Shown here: piece after piece, positions 50,600-59,561 of the stretch
Layout: every line of letters starts with the position of its first letter
Numbering within the stretch: position 1 is the stretch's first letter
NCBI RefSeq assembly: GCF_035943795.1
Contig: NZ_DASZBY010000116.1
Location: 38,241-102,240 of the forward strand
From: Aliidongia sp035943795
Lineage (GTDB): Bacteria > Pseudomonadota > Alphaproteobacteria > ATCC43930 > CGMCC-115725
Reading direction: 5' to 3'
Length of the DNA stretch: 64,000 nt
Position numbers and translations under genes: made by a program
The notes under the pieces: generated by a model
Database searches by the model: none
The model's input: only the letters and a program-made list of their open reading frames with translations
Told to the model about the DNA's origin: nothing

Positions 50600-51577
50600 T
50601 CAGTCGAGCTTGAACAGCGACCGGGCGTTGCCGCGCCCGATCTTGTAGCGGTCGTTCTCGGCGATCGCGGTCGTGTCGAACCAGGCGGCGGCATGGTCGA
50701 TGTTCTCGAACGGCCAGTCGGCCGAGAACAGGATCCGGTCGGCGCCGATCTCCAGCATCGCGTCGATCAACGTCTGGGTGCGGAAATTGCCCGAGGTCGT
50801 AATGTGGAAGTTCTCACGGAAATACTCGGCGATCTTGCGTTTGGCCGGATAGCGGTTCTGTTCCTTCATCCACTTGTTGTGGTTGTCGACCCGCCACATG
50901 GAATAGGGCAGCCCCTCGCCCATATGCCCGATGATGATCTGCAGCTTTGGATGGGCATCGAACAGGCCGGATCCCATCAGGCGCAGCGCATGCACCGCGG
51001 TTTCCTGGCCGAACGCCCAGGTCGGCCCCATCAGCCAGCGATGCCCCTCGTAGAGCGCGGCATCCTTGGCGAGAGGGTTGCGCGGGTGCAGGTAGAACGG
51101 CACGTCCAGCCGTTCGACCTCGGCCCAGAACGGCCAGAATGCCTTGCCGTCGTAATAGACGGCATCGTCATGCTCGGCGACCTGGGTGAAGCCGTTGACC
51201 AGCGCGCCCTTGAAGCCCAGCTCGTTCACGCAGCGGGCCAGCTCGCGCGCCGCCGCCTCAGGGTCCTGCATCGGCAAGGCCGCCAGGCCCTGGAAGCGAT
51301 CGGGGCGGCGTTGCACCTGCTCGGCCAGGAAGTCGTTGGCGCGCATCGACAGGCCGATGGCGTGCGCGCTGACCCGGATGGCCTGGACCGCCGGAGCGTT
51401 GAGCGACAGCAGCATCATCTCGATGCCGTGGGCGTCCATCTCGCTGAGGCGGCGATCCTGGATGTCGAGCAGGCGGGCCTTCAGTTCCGGCCAGTCGCTC
51501 TCCGGCGAAAAGCCCGCACTGTCATTCACCGTTTCGTCGAGCGCGAAATGCTCCTCGAGCGCGATCTTGCCCTGCAT
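50600..51577 (-). CDS. Gamma-resorcylate (2,6-dihydroxybenzoate) decarboxylase
   Basis: 325 aa, closely following the known decarboxylase pattern. It starts MQGKIALEEHFALDET with metal ligands Glu8 and His10, then FYLHPRNPL (His164), LQIIIGHMGEGLPYSMWRVD and RILFSADWPFENIDHA (Asp287). These positions coincide with those I recall for characterised gamma-resorcylate decarboxylases. It non-oxidatively removes CO2 to give resorcinol. The ATG follows AAGGA. It is first in the minus-strand operon, divergent from the MFS carrier. Confidence 0.9.
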   Translation of the reverse strand: MQGKIALEEHFALDETVNDSAGFSPESDWPELKARLLDIQDRRLSEMDAHGIEMMLLSLNAPAVQAIRVSAHAIGLSMRANDFLAEQVQRRPDRFQGLAALPMQDPEAAARELARCVNELGFKGALVNGFTQVAEHDDAVYYDGKAFWPFWAEVERLDVPFYLHPRNPLAKDAALYEGHRWLMGPTWAFGQETAVHALRLMGSGLFDAHPKLQIIIGHMGEGLPYSMWRVDNHNKWMKEQNRYPAKRKIAEYFRENFHITTSGNFRTQTLIDAMLEIGADRILFSADWPFENIDHAAAWFDTTAIAENDRYKIGRGNARSLFKLD

Positions 51578-51629
51578 CTTCCGGTCCTTCCTTAGCGCCT
51601 CGTCGGCGAATTTCCCGAATGAGGCGCCT

Positions 51630-51680
51630 CCGTCGGCATTGTTGTCAATGGGAATGTTGCATTGACAACAATGCCGACGG
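51630..51680. promoter_or_regulatory. 51-nt operator of two 21-bp perfect inverted arms
   Basis: Arms 51630-51650 and 51660-51680 are exact reverse complements with a 9-nt spacer. Each arm contains a smaller dyad CATTG-N4-CAATG. On the plus strand TTGACA (51662-51667) with CATTAT (51685-51690, 17-bp spacing) forms a promoter for the MFS gene. The mirrored TTGACA lies in the left arm pointing at the decarboxylase operon. It suits binding of the nearby MarR regulator. Confidence 0.7.
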
Positions 51681-51719
51681 AAATCATTATCTGAAAAAAT
51701 CGGATAGGGGAGGCGCGCC

Positions 51720-53072
51720 ATGCATACGGAAACCCAGGTCAACGTCGAGACGGAACTGAGCGAGGCGCGGGTTGGCCGGCTGCATCGCACCCTGGGCGTG
51801 CTGATCACGCTCATGACCATGTTCGACGGCTATGACACCTTCAATCCGGCCTATGTGATCCACTATGTCGCCGGCCCCTGGGGCCTGACACCAGGCCAGG
51901 CGGGCTTCCTGGTCAGCAGCGGACTGGTCGGGTTCCTGGTCGGCGCCGCCGGCCATGGCGCGGTTGCGGACCGGCTGGGGCGACGCCGGACGATGATCGC
52001 CGGCCTGTGGCTGGTGAACCTGTTCACCCTGCTGACACCGCTGCTGGGGCATGGTTTCGCGGTGTTCTGCGGCATGAGGATGCTGACCGGCATCGGCCTC
52101 GGCGTGCTGCTGCCGCTCGGGACCACCTACATCAACGAACTGGCGCCGCGGCGCGTCAGCAACGTCTTCTCGCTGTGGGGCGTGACGCTCGGCTGGTCCT
52201 TGGGCGGGACGGTCGCCGGCCTGGTCGGCGTATTCCTGACGCCGCGCTTCGGGTGGGAAATCCTCTATTGGGTCGGCGCGTTGTCGATCCCGCTGACCTT
52301 CGTGCTGCAGGCCGTCCTGCCGGAAAGCCCGCGCTTCCTGGCGGCGAAAGGCCGGACCGAGGAATTGCGTGCCCTGCTTGGCCGGCTGCGGCCGGAACGG
52401 GCCGCGAGCTATGCCGCGGCTGCACTGGTGCTGCCGCCTGTGCCGCGCGTGCGCAATCCGATCGCGGCGTTGCTGGAGCCGCGCTATCGCCGCGTGTCGC
52501 TGACGATCTGGGCGACGTCGTTCCTCAGCCTGTTCTGCGTGTTCGGCCTGACCGGCTGGATCCCGACCGTGATGATGCAGCGGGGCGAGAGTTTCGCGGC
52601 CTCGTTCGGCTTCGGCGCGCTGATGCAGATGACCAGCTTCCTGGGCGGGCTGACCCTGGCCGGCATCGTCGACCGGCGGCCGTCACGCGCCACGCGGTTC
52701 CTCAGTACCTGGTGGCTGGTCGGTGGCTTCAGCGTACTGGTGCTGCTGTTCGCCGACAGCCATGTCGTCAACCTGGTCTCGGTCGCGGCCTCCGGCTTCT
52801 TCATCGTCGGCGCCCAGCATGTGCTGAACAATTTCACCGCCAGCAGCTACGAGACCGGAATGCGTGCTTCCGCGGTCGGCATGGAACTGGGCGTGGGACG
52901 CGTGGGCGCCATCCTGGGTCCGTTCGTCGCCGGGCTGCTGCAGAGTGCCACCCATGGGTCGCAGGCGATGTTCTGGACGTTGGGTATCGCGGCCCTGGTC
53001 GGTGCCGGCACCATCGCGTCGCTCGGGCTGCGCGGTCCGCAGGCGCCGGAGGTTCAACTCGTCCGCAGTTAG
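51720..53072 (+). CDS. MFS transporter, aromatic acid:H+ symporter type
   Basis: 450 aa with twelve predicted membrane segments. The AAHS-type first-segment acid motif TLMTMFDGYDTFNPAYV and loop GAVADRLGRRRTMIAGLW are present, as is the PESPRFLAAKGR loop. It probably imports gamma-resorcylate. The ATG follows GGGGAGGCG. It is divergent from the decarboxylase gene and shares its operator. Confidence 0.9.
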   Translation: MHTETQVNVETELSEARVGRLHRTLGVLITLMTMFDGYDTFNPAYVIHYVAGPWGLTPGQAGFLVSSGLVGFLVGAAGHGAVADRLGRRRTMIAGLWLVNLFTLLTPLLGHGFAVFCGMRMLTGIGLGVLLPLGTTYINELAPRRVSNVFSLWGVTLGWSLGGTVAGLVGVFLTPRFGWEILYWVGALSIPLTFVLQAVLPESPRFLAAKGRTEELRALLGRLRPERAASYAAAALVLPPVPRVRNPIAALLEPRYRRVSLTIWATSFLSLFCVFGLTGWIPTVMMQRGESFAASFGFGALMQMTSFLGGLTLAGIVDRRPSRATRFLSTWWLVGGFSVLVLLFADSHVVNLVSVAASGFFIVGAQHVLNNFTASSYETGMRASAVGMELGVGRVGAILGPFVAGLLQSATHGSQAMFWTLGIAALVGAGTIASLGLRGPQAPEVQLVRS

Positions 53073-53572
53073 TCGGACGCCGCCTTGCGTCGCGCCTTGG
53101 GCTTGGCGGCCTCGGCGGCGTCCCAGGCGTCCAGTTCGGCCTCGAGCATGTCGACGTTCTGGTAAATCACGTTCAGCGTCGCCTTGAGCGCATCGATCTC
53201 GGCGGCGCTGAGCGCGCCGGTCGCGACCTGCTCGTAATAGTGGGCGCGCGGCTGCAAGCGGGTAACCAGGACCTTGCCGGCATCGGTCAGGCCGACATGC
53301 AGGCTACGCTGGTCGTTCTCGGGACGCACGCGCGTCACCAAACCCCGGCGCTGCATGGTGGCGACGAGCCGCGACAGGGTCGACATTTCCATGACCGTCA
53401 GCACTGCCAGGTCGCCCAGGCGCTGGACGCCGTTCTCCTCGGCCAGGAACGCCAGCACCCGGTACATCGGCAGGGTCAGGTCGTCGCGCTTCAGCTCGCG
53501 GGCGAACAGCTCGCCCATGCGCACGCCCAGGCGGGCCAGCAGATAGGGCAGGGCGCGGGACGGACGATACAA
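53069..53572 (-). CDS. MarR-family transcriptional regulator, TTG start
   Basis: 167 aa with a MarR winged helix (LTLPMYRVLAFLAEENGVQR, then MEMSTLSRLVATMQRRGLVT, the wing RVRPENDQRSLHVGLTDAG) and helical dimerisation ends. TTG is the best start; the next ATG would remove the first helix. It ends 4 bp inside the MFS gene end, convergently. It is the likely phenolic-acid-responsive repressor of the resorcylate cluster. Confidence 0.88.
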   Translation of the reverse strand: MYRPSRALPYLLARLGVRMGELFARELKRDDLTLPMYRVLAFLAEENGVQRLGDLAVLTVMEMSTLSRLVATMQRRGLVTRVRPENDQRSLHVGLTDAGKVLVTRLQPRAHYYEQVATGALSAAEIDALKATLNVIYQNVDMLEAELDAWDAAEAAKPKARRKAASD

Positions 53573-53578
53573 GGCGAC

Positions 53579-53605
53579 GTTGCTCCGACGAAGTTTCGGA
53601 GCAAC
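53579..53605. promoter_or_regulatory. Inverted repeat at the MarR gene start
   Basis: GTTGCTCCGA (53579-53588) and TCGGAGCAAC (53596-53605) are perfect arms around a 7-nt spacer, seven bp upstream of the MarR TTG. A second dyad GCAACG/CGTTGC (53630-53635, 53650-53655) lies in the same 87-bp gap. Autoregulation is likely. Confidence 0.5.
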
Positions 53606-53659
53606 GATAGCCTCACAACCTTTCGACCTGCAACGCTTGTGTCGACAATCGTTGCGTCG

Positions 53660-54271
53660 TTACGCGCCGAAGCCCTCGGCCGCCAGCGCTTTCGTGATCG
53701 CCGGCCGGGCGCGCATCGTCTCGTAGTGGCGCAGGCAATTGGCCGGCAGGTCCAGCTTCATGCGTTCGCGTGCCCAGAACTCCGTATAGAACAGGGCGGC
53801 GTCGGCGATCGAGAAGGTGCCGAGCAGGAAGTCCTTGCCCTCCAAGGCCTTGTCCATCAGGGCAAAGGCATTCGCGACGATGTCCCGGCCCTTGGCCTTG
53901 ACCGCATCCTGGTCGGCACCAAAGTTTTCCGGACGGAACAGCCGCGAGAAGCCCTGCATGTGCAAGGTGGCCACGACATAGTCGATCGCCTCGAGCGCGC
54001 GGACCTGGCCGTCGACATCGTCCGGCAGCAGCTTCGCCTCCGGGTTGGTGCGGGCGAGCCAGGTGGCGATCGCCGGGAATTCGGTCAGGATCGAGCCGTC
54101 GTCCCGCTCCAGAGTCGGCACCTTGGACTTGGGATTGATCGCCTTGAACGCGTCCGAGTACTGCTCCTTGGTCGCGAAATCGATCTTCTGCAGATCGTAG
54201 GGCTTGCCGATTTCCTCGAGGATCACGTGGATGCCGAGCGCGCAGGTGCCGGGACCGTAGAAAAGCTTCAT
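53660..54271 (-). CDS. Glutathione S-transferase
   Basis: 203 aa. The thioredoxin-like N-domain starts MKLFYGPGTCALGIHVILEE (catalytic Ser/Cys region at GTCA), with AINPKSKVPTLERDDGSILT for glutathione binding, and an all-helical C-domain with FLLGTFSIADAALFYTEFWA. It starts 2 bp after the FAD hydroxylase gene. It may isomerise a ring-cleavage product or scavenge quinones formed from hydroxyquinol. Confidence 0.88.
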   Translation of the reverse strand: MKLFYGPGTCALGIHVILEEIGKPYDLQKIDFATKEQYSDAFKAINPKSKVPTLERDDGSILTEFPAIATWLARTNPEAKLLPDDVDGQVRALEAIDYVVATLHMQGFSRLFRPENFGADQDAVKAKGRDIVANAFALMDKALEGKDFLLGTFSIADAALFYTEFWARERMKLDLPANCLRHYETMRARPAITKALAAEGFGA

Positions 54272-54273
54272 CG

Positions 54274-55464
54274 TCAGGGCCTCGATGGTTGAGCTTGGGT
54301 GTCGTAGAGCCAGGCGAGAGTGTCGCAGAATTTATCCTGTGTCATCCCGCGCATCATCTGGTTGCGCAGCAGGGCGTGGGCGCCGGCCGGGTGGTAGACG
54401 TGGGTGCCCAGCTCCCGGGCCTGCAACTGCACGCGGGCGGTACGCAACAGCCGATCGGCCCGATAGCTCTCCAGGCCCGCCTCGATCCGGTCCGGATGGT
54501 CGGCCAGGTTTTGCGCCAGGCTGACCGCATCCTCCAACGCCATGCAGGCGCCCTGGGCGAAATATTGCAGCATCGGATGGGCCGCATCGCCCAGCAGCAC
54601 GACCCGGCCGTCGATCCAGTTCTCCACCGGATCCCGGTCGCAGATCACCCACGCCCGCCAGTTCCGCCCGTGATGGATGATCGCCTGGGCGCGCGGATGC
54701 ACGCTGGCGAAGCCCGCCATCACGTCGTCATGATCGATCGGCCGGCCGGCGAAGGCCTCCGCCGGGTCGTTGTGGCAGGTGATGGCGAGGTTGAAGCTCT
54801 TCCAGTCGGACAGCGGGTAATGCACCAGATGGCATTTCGGTCCGGCCCAGAGCGTGGCGGCGTTCCAGCGCAGGTCTTCCGGCATCAGTTCGGTCGGGAT
54901 CACCGAGCGATAGGTCGTGTGTCCGGCGATGCGCGGGACGCCATCGCCGATCATCTGCTGCCGGATCGCCGATTTCAGCCCATCCGCGCCGATCACCAGG
55001 CGGCCGCGGATGCGTTCGCCGGACCGCAGGAGGGCGACGGAGCCCGTGCCGTCCTGGTCGTACCCGACCACGTCGCAGCCGGTCCGGAGTTCGATCGCGG
55101 GGTCGGCCTCGCAGGCGCGCAACAGCACGCCATGCAGGTCGCCGCGGTGCACGACGGCGTATGGGTTGCCGAAGCGGCGGCGGAACGGCTCCATCAGGTC
55201 GACCAGGGTGATTTCCTCCCCGGTCAGCGCGTCCATCAGGCGCAGGTGATCGACGAACACCGAAATGGCGCGGGCCTCTTCGCCGACTCCCAGCCGGTCG
55301 AGCGCATGGAAGGCGTTGGGGGCGAGCTGGATGCCGGCGCCGATTTCCCGCAGCTGTGCCGCCCGCTCCAGCACGGTGACCCGCCGCCCGGTTCCGGCGA
55401 CGGCGAGCGCGGTCGCCAATCCGCCAATTCCACCGCCGACGATGACGATCGGTTCGTCCGGCAT
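54274..55464 (-). CDS. FAD-dependent aromatic hydroxylase (3-hydroxybenzoate 6-hydroxylase-like)
   Basis: 396 aa group A flavin monooxygenase with GxGxxG in IVGGGIGGLATA, the LIGADGLKSAIR-type DG motif and the GD motif VVLLGDAAHPMLQYFAQGAC. The pattern DLRWNAATLWAGPKCHLVHY resembles 3-hydroxybenzoate 6-hydroxylases. In this cluster a resorcinol hydroxylase giving hydroxyquinol is needed, and this is the only candidate oxygenase. A gentisate-forming role with the adjacent GST is the alternative. Confidence 0.86.
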   Translation of the reverse strand: MPDEPIVIVGGGIGGLATALAVAGTGRRVTVLERAAQLREIGAGIQLAPNAFHALDRLGVGEEARAISVFVDHLRLMDALTGEEITLVDLMEPFRRRFGNPYAVVHRGDLHGVLLRACEADPAIELRTGCDVVGYDQDGTGSVALLRSGERIRGRLVIGADGLKSAIRQQMIGDGVPRIAGHTTYRSVIPTELMPEDLRWNAATLWAGPKCHLVHYPLSDWKSFNLAITCHNDPAEAFAGRPIDHDDVMAGFASVHPRAQAIIHHGRNWRAWVICDRDPVENWIDGRVVLLGDAAHPMLQYFAQGACMALEDAVSLAQNLADHPDRIEAGLESYRADRLLRTARVQLQARELGTHVYHPAGAHALLRNQMMRGMTQDKFCDTLAWLYDTQAQPSRP

Positions 55465-55544
55465 TTCGGCATTCTCCCCAAAGCCGCCCCAGGATCAGGC
55501 GCGGCTGCCCGGCCTGATGGGCGTTGGGAATATTGTAGCAGCAT

Positions 55545-55556
55545 CATTTGCGAATG
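55545..55556. promoter_or_regulatory. Weak MarR-like dyad upstream of the FAD hydroxylase
   Basis: CATTTGCGAATG (CATT-N4-AATG) lies about 80 bp upstream of the hydroxylase start in an AT-rich gap. It resembles the CATTG-N4-CAATG dyads of the 51.6-kb operator. It could place the hydroxylase under the same regulator. Confidence 0.3.
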
Positions 55557-55589
55557 CAACGTTTGTGAATGTAGAGAAAGATTTTCACA

Positions 55590-56563
<974 letters not shown>

Positions 56564-56567
<4 letters not shown>

Positions 56568-57562
56568 GCCTCTGCACTCCCCAGGCTGTCGAGCCAGCAG
56601 GCGCTTCGGCGCCCCTCCGCGCCCGAAACCGGCGCCAGAGGCGGCCGCTCGGCACATTTGCCGAAGACATGGCTGCAGCGATTGGCGAAGCCGCAACCGA
56701 TCGGCGGCTGCCGCAGGTCCGGCACGTTGCCGGGGATGGCCCGCAGCAGCGCCTTGGGTGTCGCCTGCTCGGGCAAGCCTTCCAGCAGGGCGCGGGTATA
56801 GGGATGGGCGGGCGCCGACAGCACGGCGTCGGTCGGGCCGGTCTCGACGATGCGGCCGGCATACATGACATAGACCCGGTCGGTGAATTGCGAGACCAGC
56901 CCCATGTCGTGGGTGATGAACAGGATGGCGGCGTTCGATCGCCGGGCCCGGCGGCGCAGCAGCGACAGGACCTGCCGCTGCACCGTCACGTCGAGCGCCG
57001 TGGTCGGTTCGTCGGCGATGACGATGGCGGGCTCGCTGGAAAAGGCGAGCGCGATCAGCACGCGCTGGCGCATGCCGCCGGACAGCTCGAACGGATAACG
57101 CTCCATGATCTCAGCCGGATCGGCGATGCGCATGTCGCCCAGCAGCCGGATCGCCAGGGTCTTGGCCGCCGCCCGGTCGATCGGCCGATGGCGGCGGATC
57201 ACCTCGATCATCTGGCGGCCGATCCGCCGGGTCGGGTTGAGCGCGGTCAGCGGCTCCTGGAACACCATGGCGGCCTGGCCGCCGCGCAGCCGGACCAGCT
57301 CCCGCTCCGGCGCCGCCAGCACGTCATGGCCCAGCAGCGAAACCCCGCCGTCGATGACCCGGTAGCGGCCGTCCGGCAGCAGCCGCAGGGACAGCATGGC
57401 CATGACCGACTTGCCGCAGCCGGATTCGCCGACGACGCCGACGATCTCGCCGGCCCCGACCGACAGGGTCACGCCGTCCAGCGCGCGCACGGCGCCGCCA
57501 TAGACCGGGAACTCGATGGTCAGATCCCGGATGTCGAGGACATGGCTCTCGGACGCAACCAT
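56564..57562 (-). CDS. Oligopeptide-type ABC transporter ATPase (DppD/OppD)
   Basis: 332 aa with VVGESGCGKSVMAMLSLRLL, FELSGGMRQRVLIALAF, AIVIADEPTTALDVTVQRQV and the C-terminal GFANRCSHVFGKC region. The start is taken at MVASESH, overlapping the permease stop (TGATG); upstream open frame is shadow. It powers the Dpp/Opp-type importer with its partner. Confidence 0.9.
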
Positions 57563-58449
57563 CAGCGGACCTTCTGTTTCGGGTCGGTGAGATCGCGCAG
57601 ACCGTCGCCGAGCAGGTTGAAGCCGATGGCGGTGAACAGGATGGCCGAGCCCGGAAAGGCCGAGTACCACCATTGGTCGAGGATATAGTTGCGCGCAACC
57701 GAGATCATGGCGCCCCATTCCGCCGCTGGCGGCTGGGCGCCGAGGCCGATGAAGCTCAAGGCCGCCGCCATCAAGATCGTGGCGCCCAGGTCGAGCGTCG
57801 CCTGCACGATGATCGGCGGCAGCGCGTTGGCGGCGACGTGCCAGCGCAGGATCTGCCAGGGGCTGGCGCCGAAGGTGCGCGCCGCCTTGACGTAGGCGGC
57901 CTCGCGGATCGTGAGCGTCTGGCCGCGCGACAGGCGGACATAGGCCGGGATCCGCACCAGTGCTATGGCCAGCATGGCATTCCACAGGCTGGGTCCGAGG
58001 GCGGCGGCGAGCGCCATGGTGAGGACGAGCGACGGCACCGACAGCAGGACGTCCATCAGGCGCATGACGATCGTATCGATGCGTCCGCCCACGACGCCCG
58101 ACAGGCCGCCGATCACGGTGCCGATCGTTCCGGCCAGGAACACCACGAAGAAGCCGATCGAGACCGAGATGCGTCCGCCATAGAGGACGCGGGCGAAGAT
58201 GTCGCGACCGACCTCGTCGGTGCCGAACCAGTGGACCGCCGAGGGCGGCGCCAGCCGGGCGCGCAGATTGACCATGTTCGGCTCGAACGGCAGGAATTGC
58301 GGGCCGAGCGTGATGGCCAGGAACACGAGCAGGATCATGACCAGCCCGACGACGGCGAGCGGGCTGCGCCGCAGCCGATAGGCGAGGTAGCCCCAGTCGA
58401 TCCAGGCGCGAGGCACCGCGGCCGCAGGGGCGGAGGTCGGGGATGCCAT
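57562..58449 (-). CDS. Oligopeptide-type ABC transporter permease (DppC)
   Basis: 295 aa with an N-terminal cytoplasmic lead, a first membrane segment SPLAVVGLVMILLVFLAIT, the OppC/DppC motif FGTDEVGRDIFARVLYGGRI and a coupling loop AARTFGASPWQILRWHVAAN. It partners the DppB-type permease one base upstream. Confidence 0.92.
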   Translation of the reverse strand: MASPTSAPAAAVPRAWIDWGYLAYRLRRSPLAVVGLVMILLVFLAITLGPQFLPFEPNMVNLRARLAPPSAVHWFGTDEVGRDIFARVLYGGRISVSIGFFVVFLAGTIGTVIGGLSGVVGGRIDTIVMRLMDVLLSVPSLVLTMALAAALGPSLWNAMLAIALVRIPAYVRLSRGQTLTIREAAYVKAARTFGASPWQILRWHVAANALPPIIVQATLDLGATILMAAALSFIGLGAQPPAAEWGAMISVARNYILDQWWYSAFPGSAILFTAIGFNLLGDGLRDLTDPKQKVR

Positions 58450-58450
58450 G

Positions 58451-59467
58451 TCAGCCGATGTCCGTGATGCGCGGGTCGAGCGCCAGATAGATCAGGTCGA
58501 CCGACAGGTTGACGAACACATAGGCGAACGAGACGACGATGGTGAAGCCCATCACCGCCGGGAAATCCAGCGACTGGATCGATGCCACCACATAGGAGCC
58601 CATGCCGGGCCAGGCGAAGACCGTCTCGGTCAGCACGGCGCCGTACAGCAGGTCGCCGAAGGCGAGGCCCAGCACGGTGACCGACGGGATGAGCGCGTTC
58701 GGCAGGGCATGGCCCAGCACCACGCGCAGCCGCGACAGGCCGCCGGCCCGCGCGGTCCGGACGTAATCCTCGTTCAACTGGTCGAGCATGGCCGAGCGGA
58801 TCTGTCGGGCGACGACGCCGACATGGACGAAGCCCAGGGTCAGCGCCGGCAGGATCAGGTGGCGCAAGGCACTGGCGAAGGCGACCCCGTCGCCGGCCAG
58901 CAGGGCGTCGACCAGGTAGAATCCGGTGATCAGCGGGGGCGGCGCCACCATCTGGTCGATCCGGCCGCCCCCGGGCAACCAGTGGAGCCGGCCGTAGAAG
59001 CACAGGATGACGAGCAGTCCCAGCCAGAACGCCGGCGTGGAAATGCCGGTCACGGCGATGGTCCGCACCAGATGGTCGATCGGCCGGTCGCGCCACACCG
59101 CCGACATGACGCCCAGCGGAACGCCGACCGCGATGGCAAACAGCAGGGCGGCTACCACCAGCTCGATCGTGGCGGGAAAGAAGGCGGTGATGTCGCCCGA
59201 AACCGGACGGCCGGTGCGGATCGAGGTGCCGAGGTCGCCGTGCAGCAGGTCGCGGACATAGTGGGCGTACTGCTCCCACAGCGGCCGGTCGAGGCGCAGG
59301 GTCTCGCGGATATGGGCGACGATCTGGTCGGATGCCCGTTCGCCGGCGATGAGCCGCGCCGGGTCGCCCGGGATCATGTGCGAGATCGCGAAGGTGATGA
59401 GAGAGACGCCGACGACCACGAGGAACAGGAACCCCAGGCGGCGACGGATGACGTTCAGAAAGGACAT
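58451..59467 (-). CDS. Oligopeptide-type ABC transporter permease (DppB)
   Basis: 338 aa beginning MSFLNVIRRRLGFLFLVVVG, with MIPGDPARLIAGERA, LHGDLGTSIRTGRPVSGDI and DYVRTARAGGLSRLRVVLGH, the standard DppB layout. The start at MSFLN is preferred over an ATG 46 codons upstream, which would run into the intercistronic hairpin. Confidence 0.92.
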   Translation of the reverse strand: MSFLNVIRRRLGFLFLVVVGVSLITFAISHMIPGDPARLIAGERASDQIVAHIRETLRLDRPLWEQYAHYVRDLLHGDLGTSIRTGRPVSGDITAFFPATIELVVAALLFAIAVGVPLGVMSAVWRDRPIDHLVRTIAVTGISTPAFWLGLLVILCFYGRLHWLPGGGRIDQMVAPPPLITGFYLVDALLAGDGVAFASALRHLILPALTLGFVHVGVVARQIRSAMLDQLNEDYVRTARAGGLSRLRVVLGHALPNALIPSVTVLGLAFGDLLYGAVLTETVFAWPGMGSYVVASIQSLDFPAVMGFTIVVSFAYVFVNLSVDLIYLALDPRITDIG

Positions 59468-59525
59468 GGCCGCTCGCTCTGCGCGGGCCGGAACGGGGCA
59501 CCGTCCGTTCCCGACGAGAAGGATT

Positions 59526-59556
59526 GCCGGGACGGCGCAAGCGCTGCCGCCCCGGC
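59526..59556 (-). other. Intercistronic hairpin downstream of the binding-protein gene
   Basis: Arms GCCGGGACGGC and GCCGCCCCGGC pair with one mismatch around a 9-nt loop, just after the binding-protein stop and before dppB. Such hairpins usually protect the binding-protein mRNA or cause partial termination, giving more receptor than permease. Confidence 0.55.
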
Positions 59557-59561
59557 CCGGA

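Noticed and set aside
53579..53655. Dyads near the MarR gene as terminators
   Set aside because: They lie upstream of a gene start and lack U-tracts, so operator function is the better reading.
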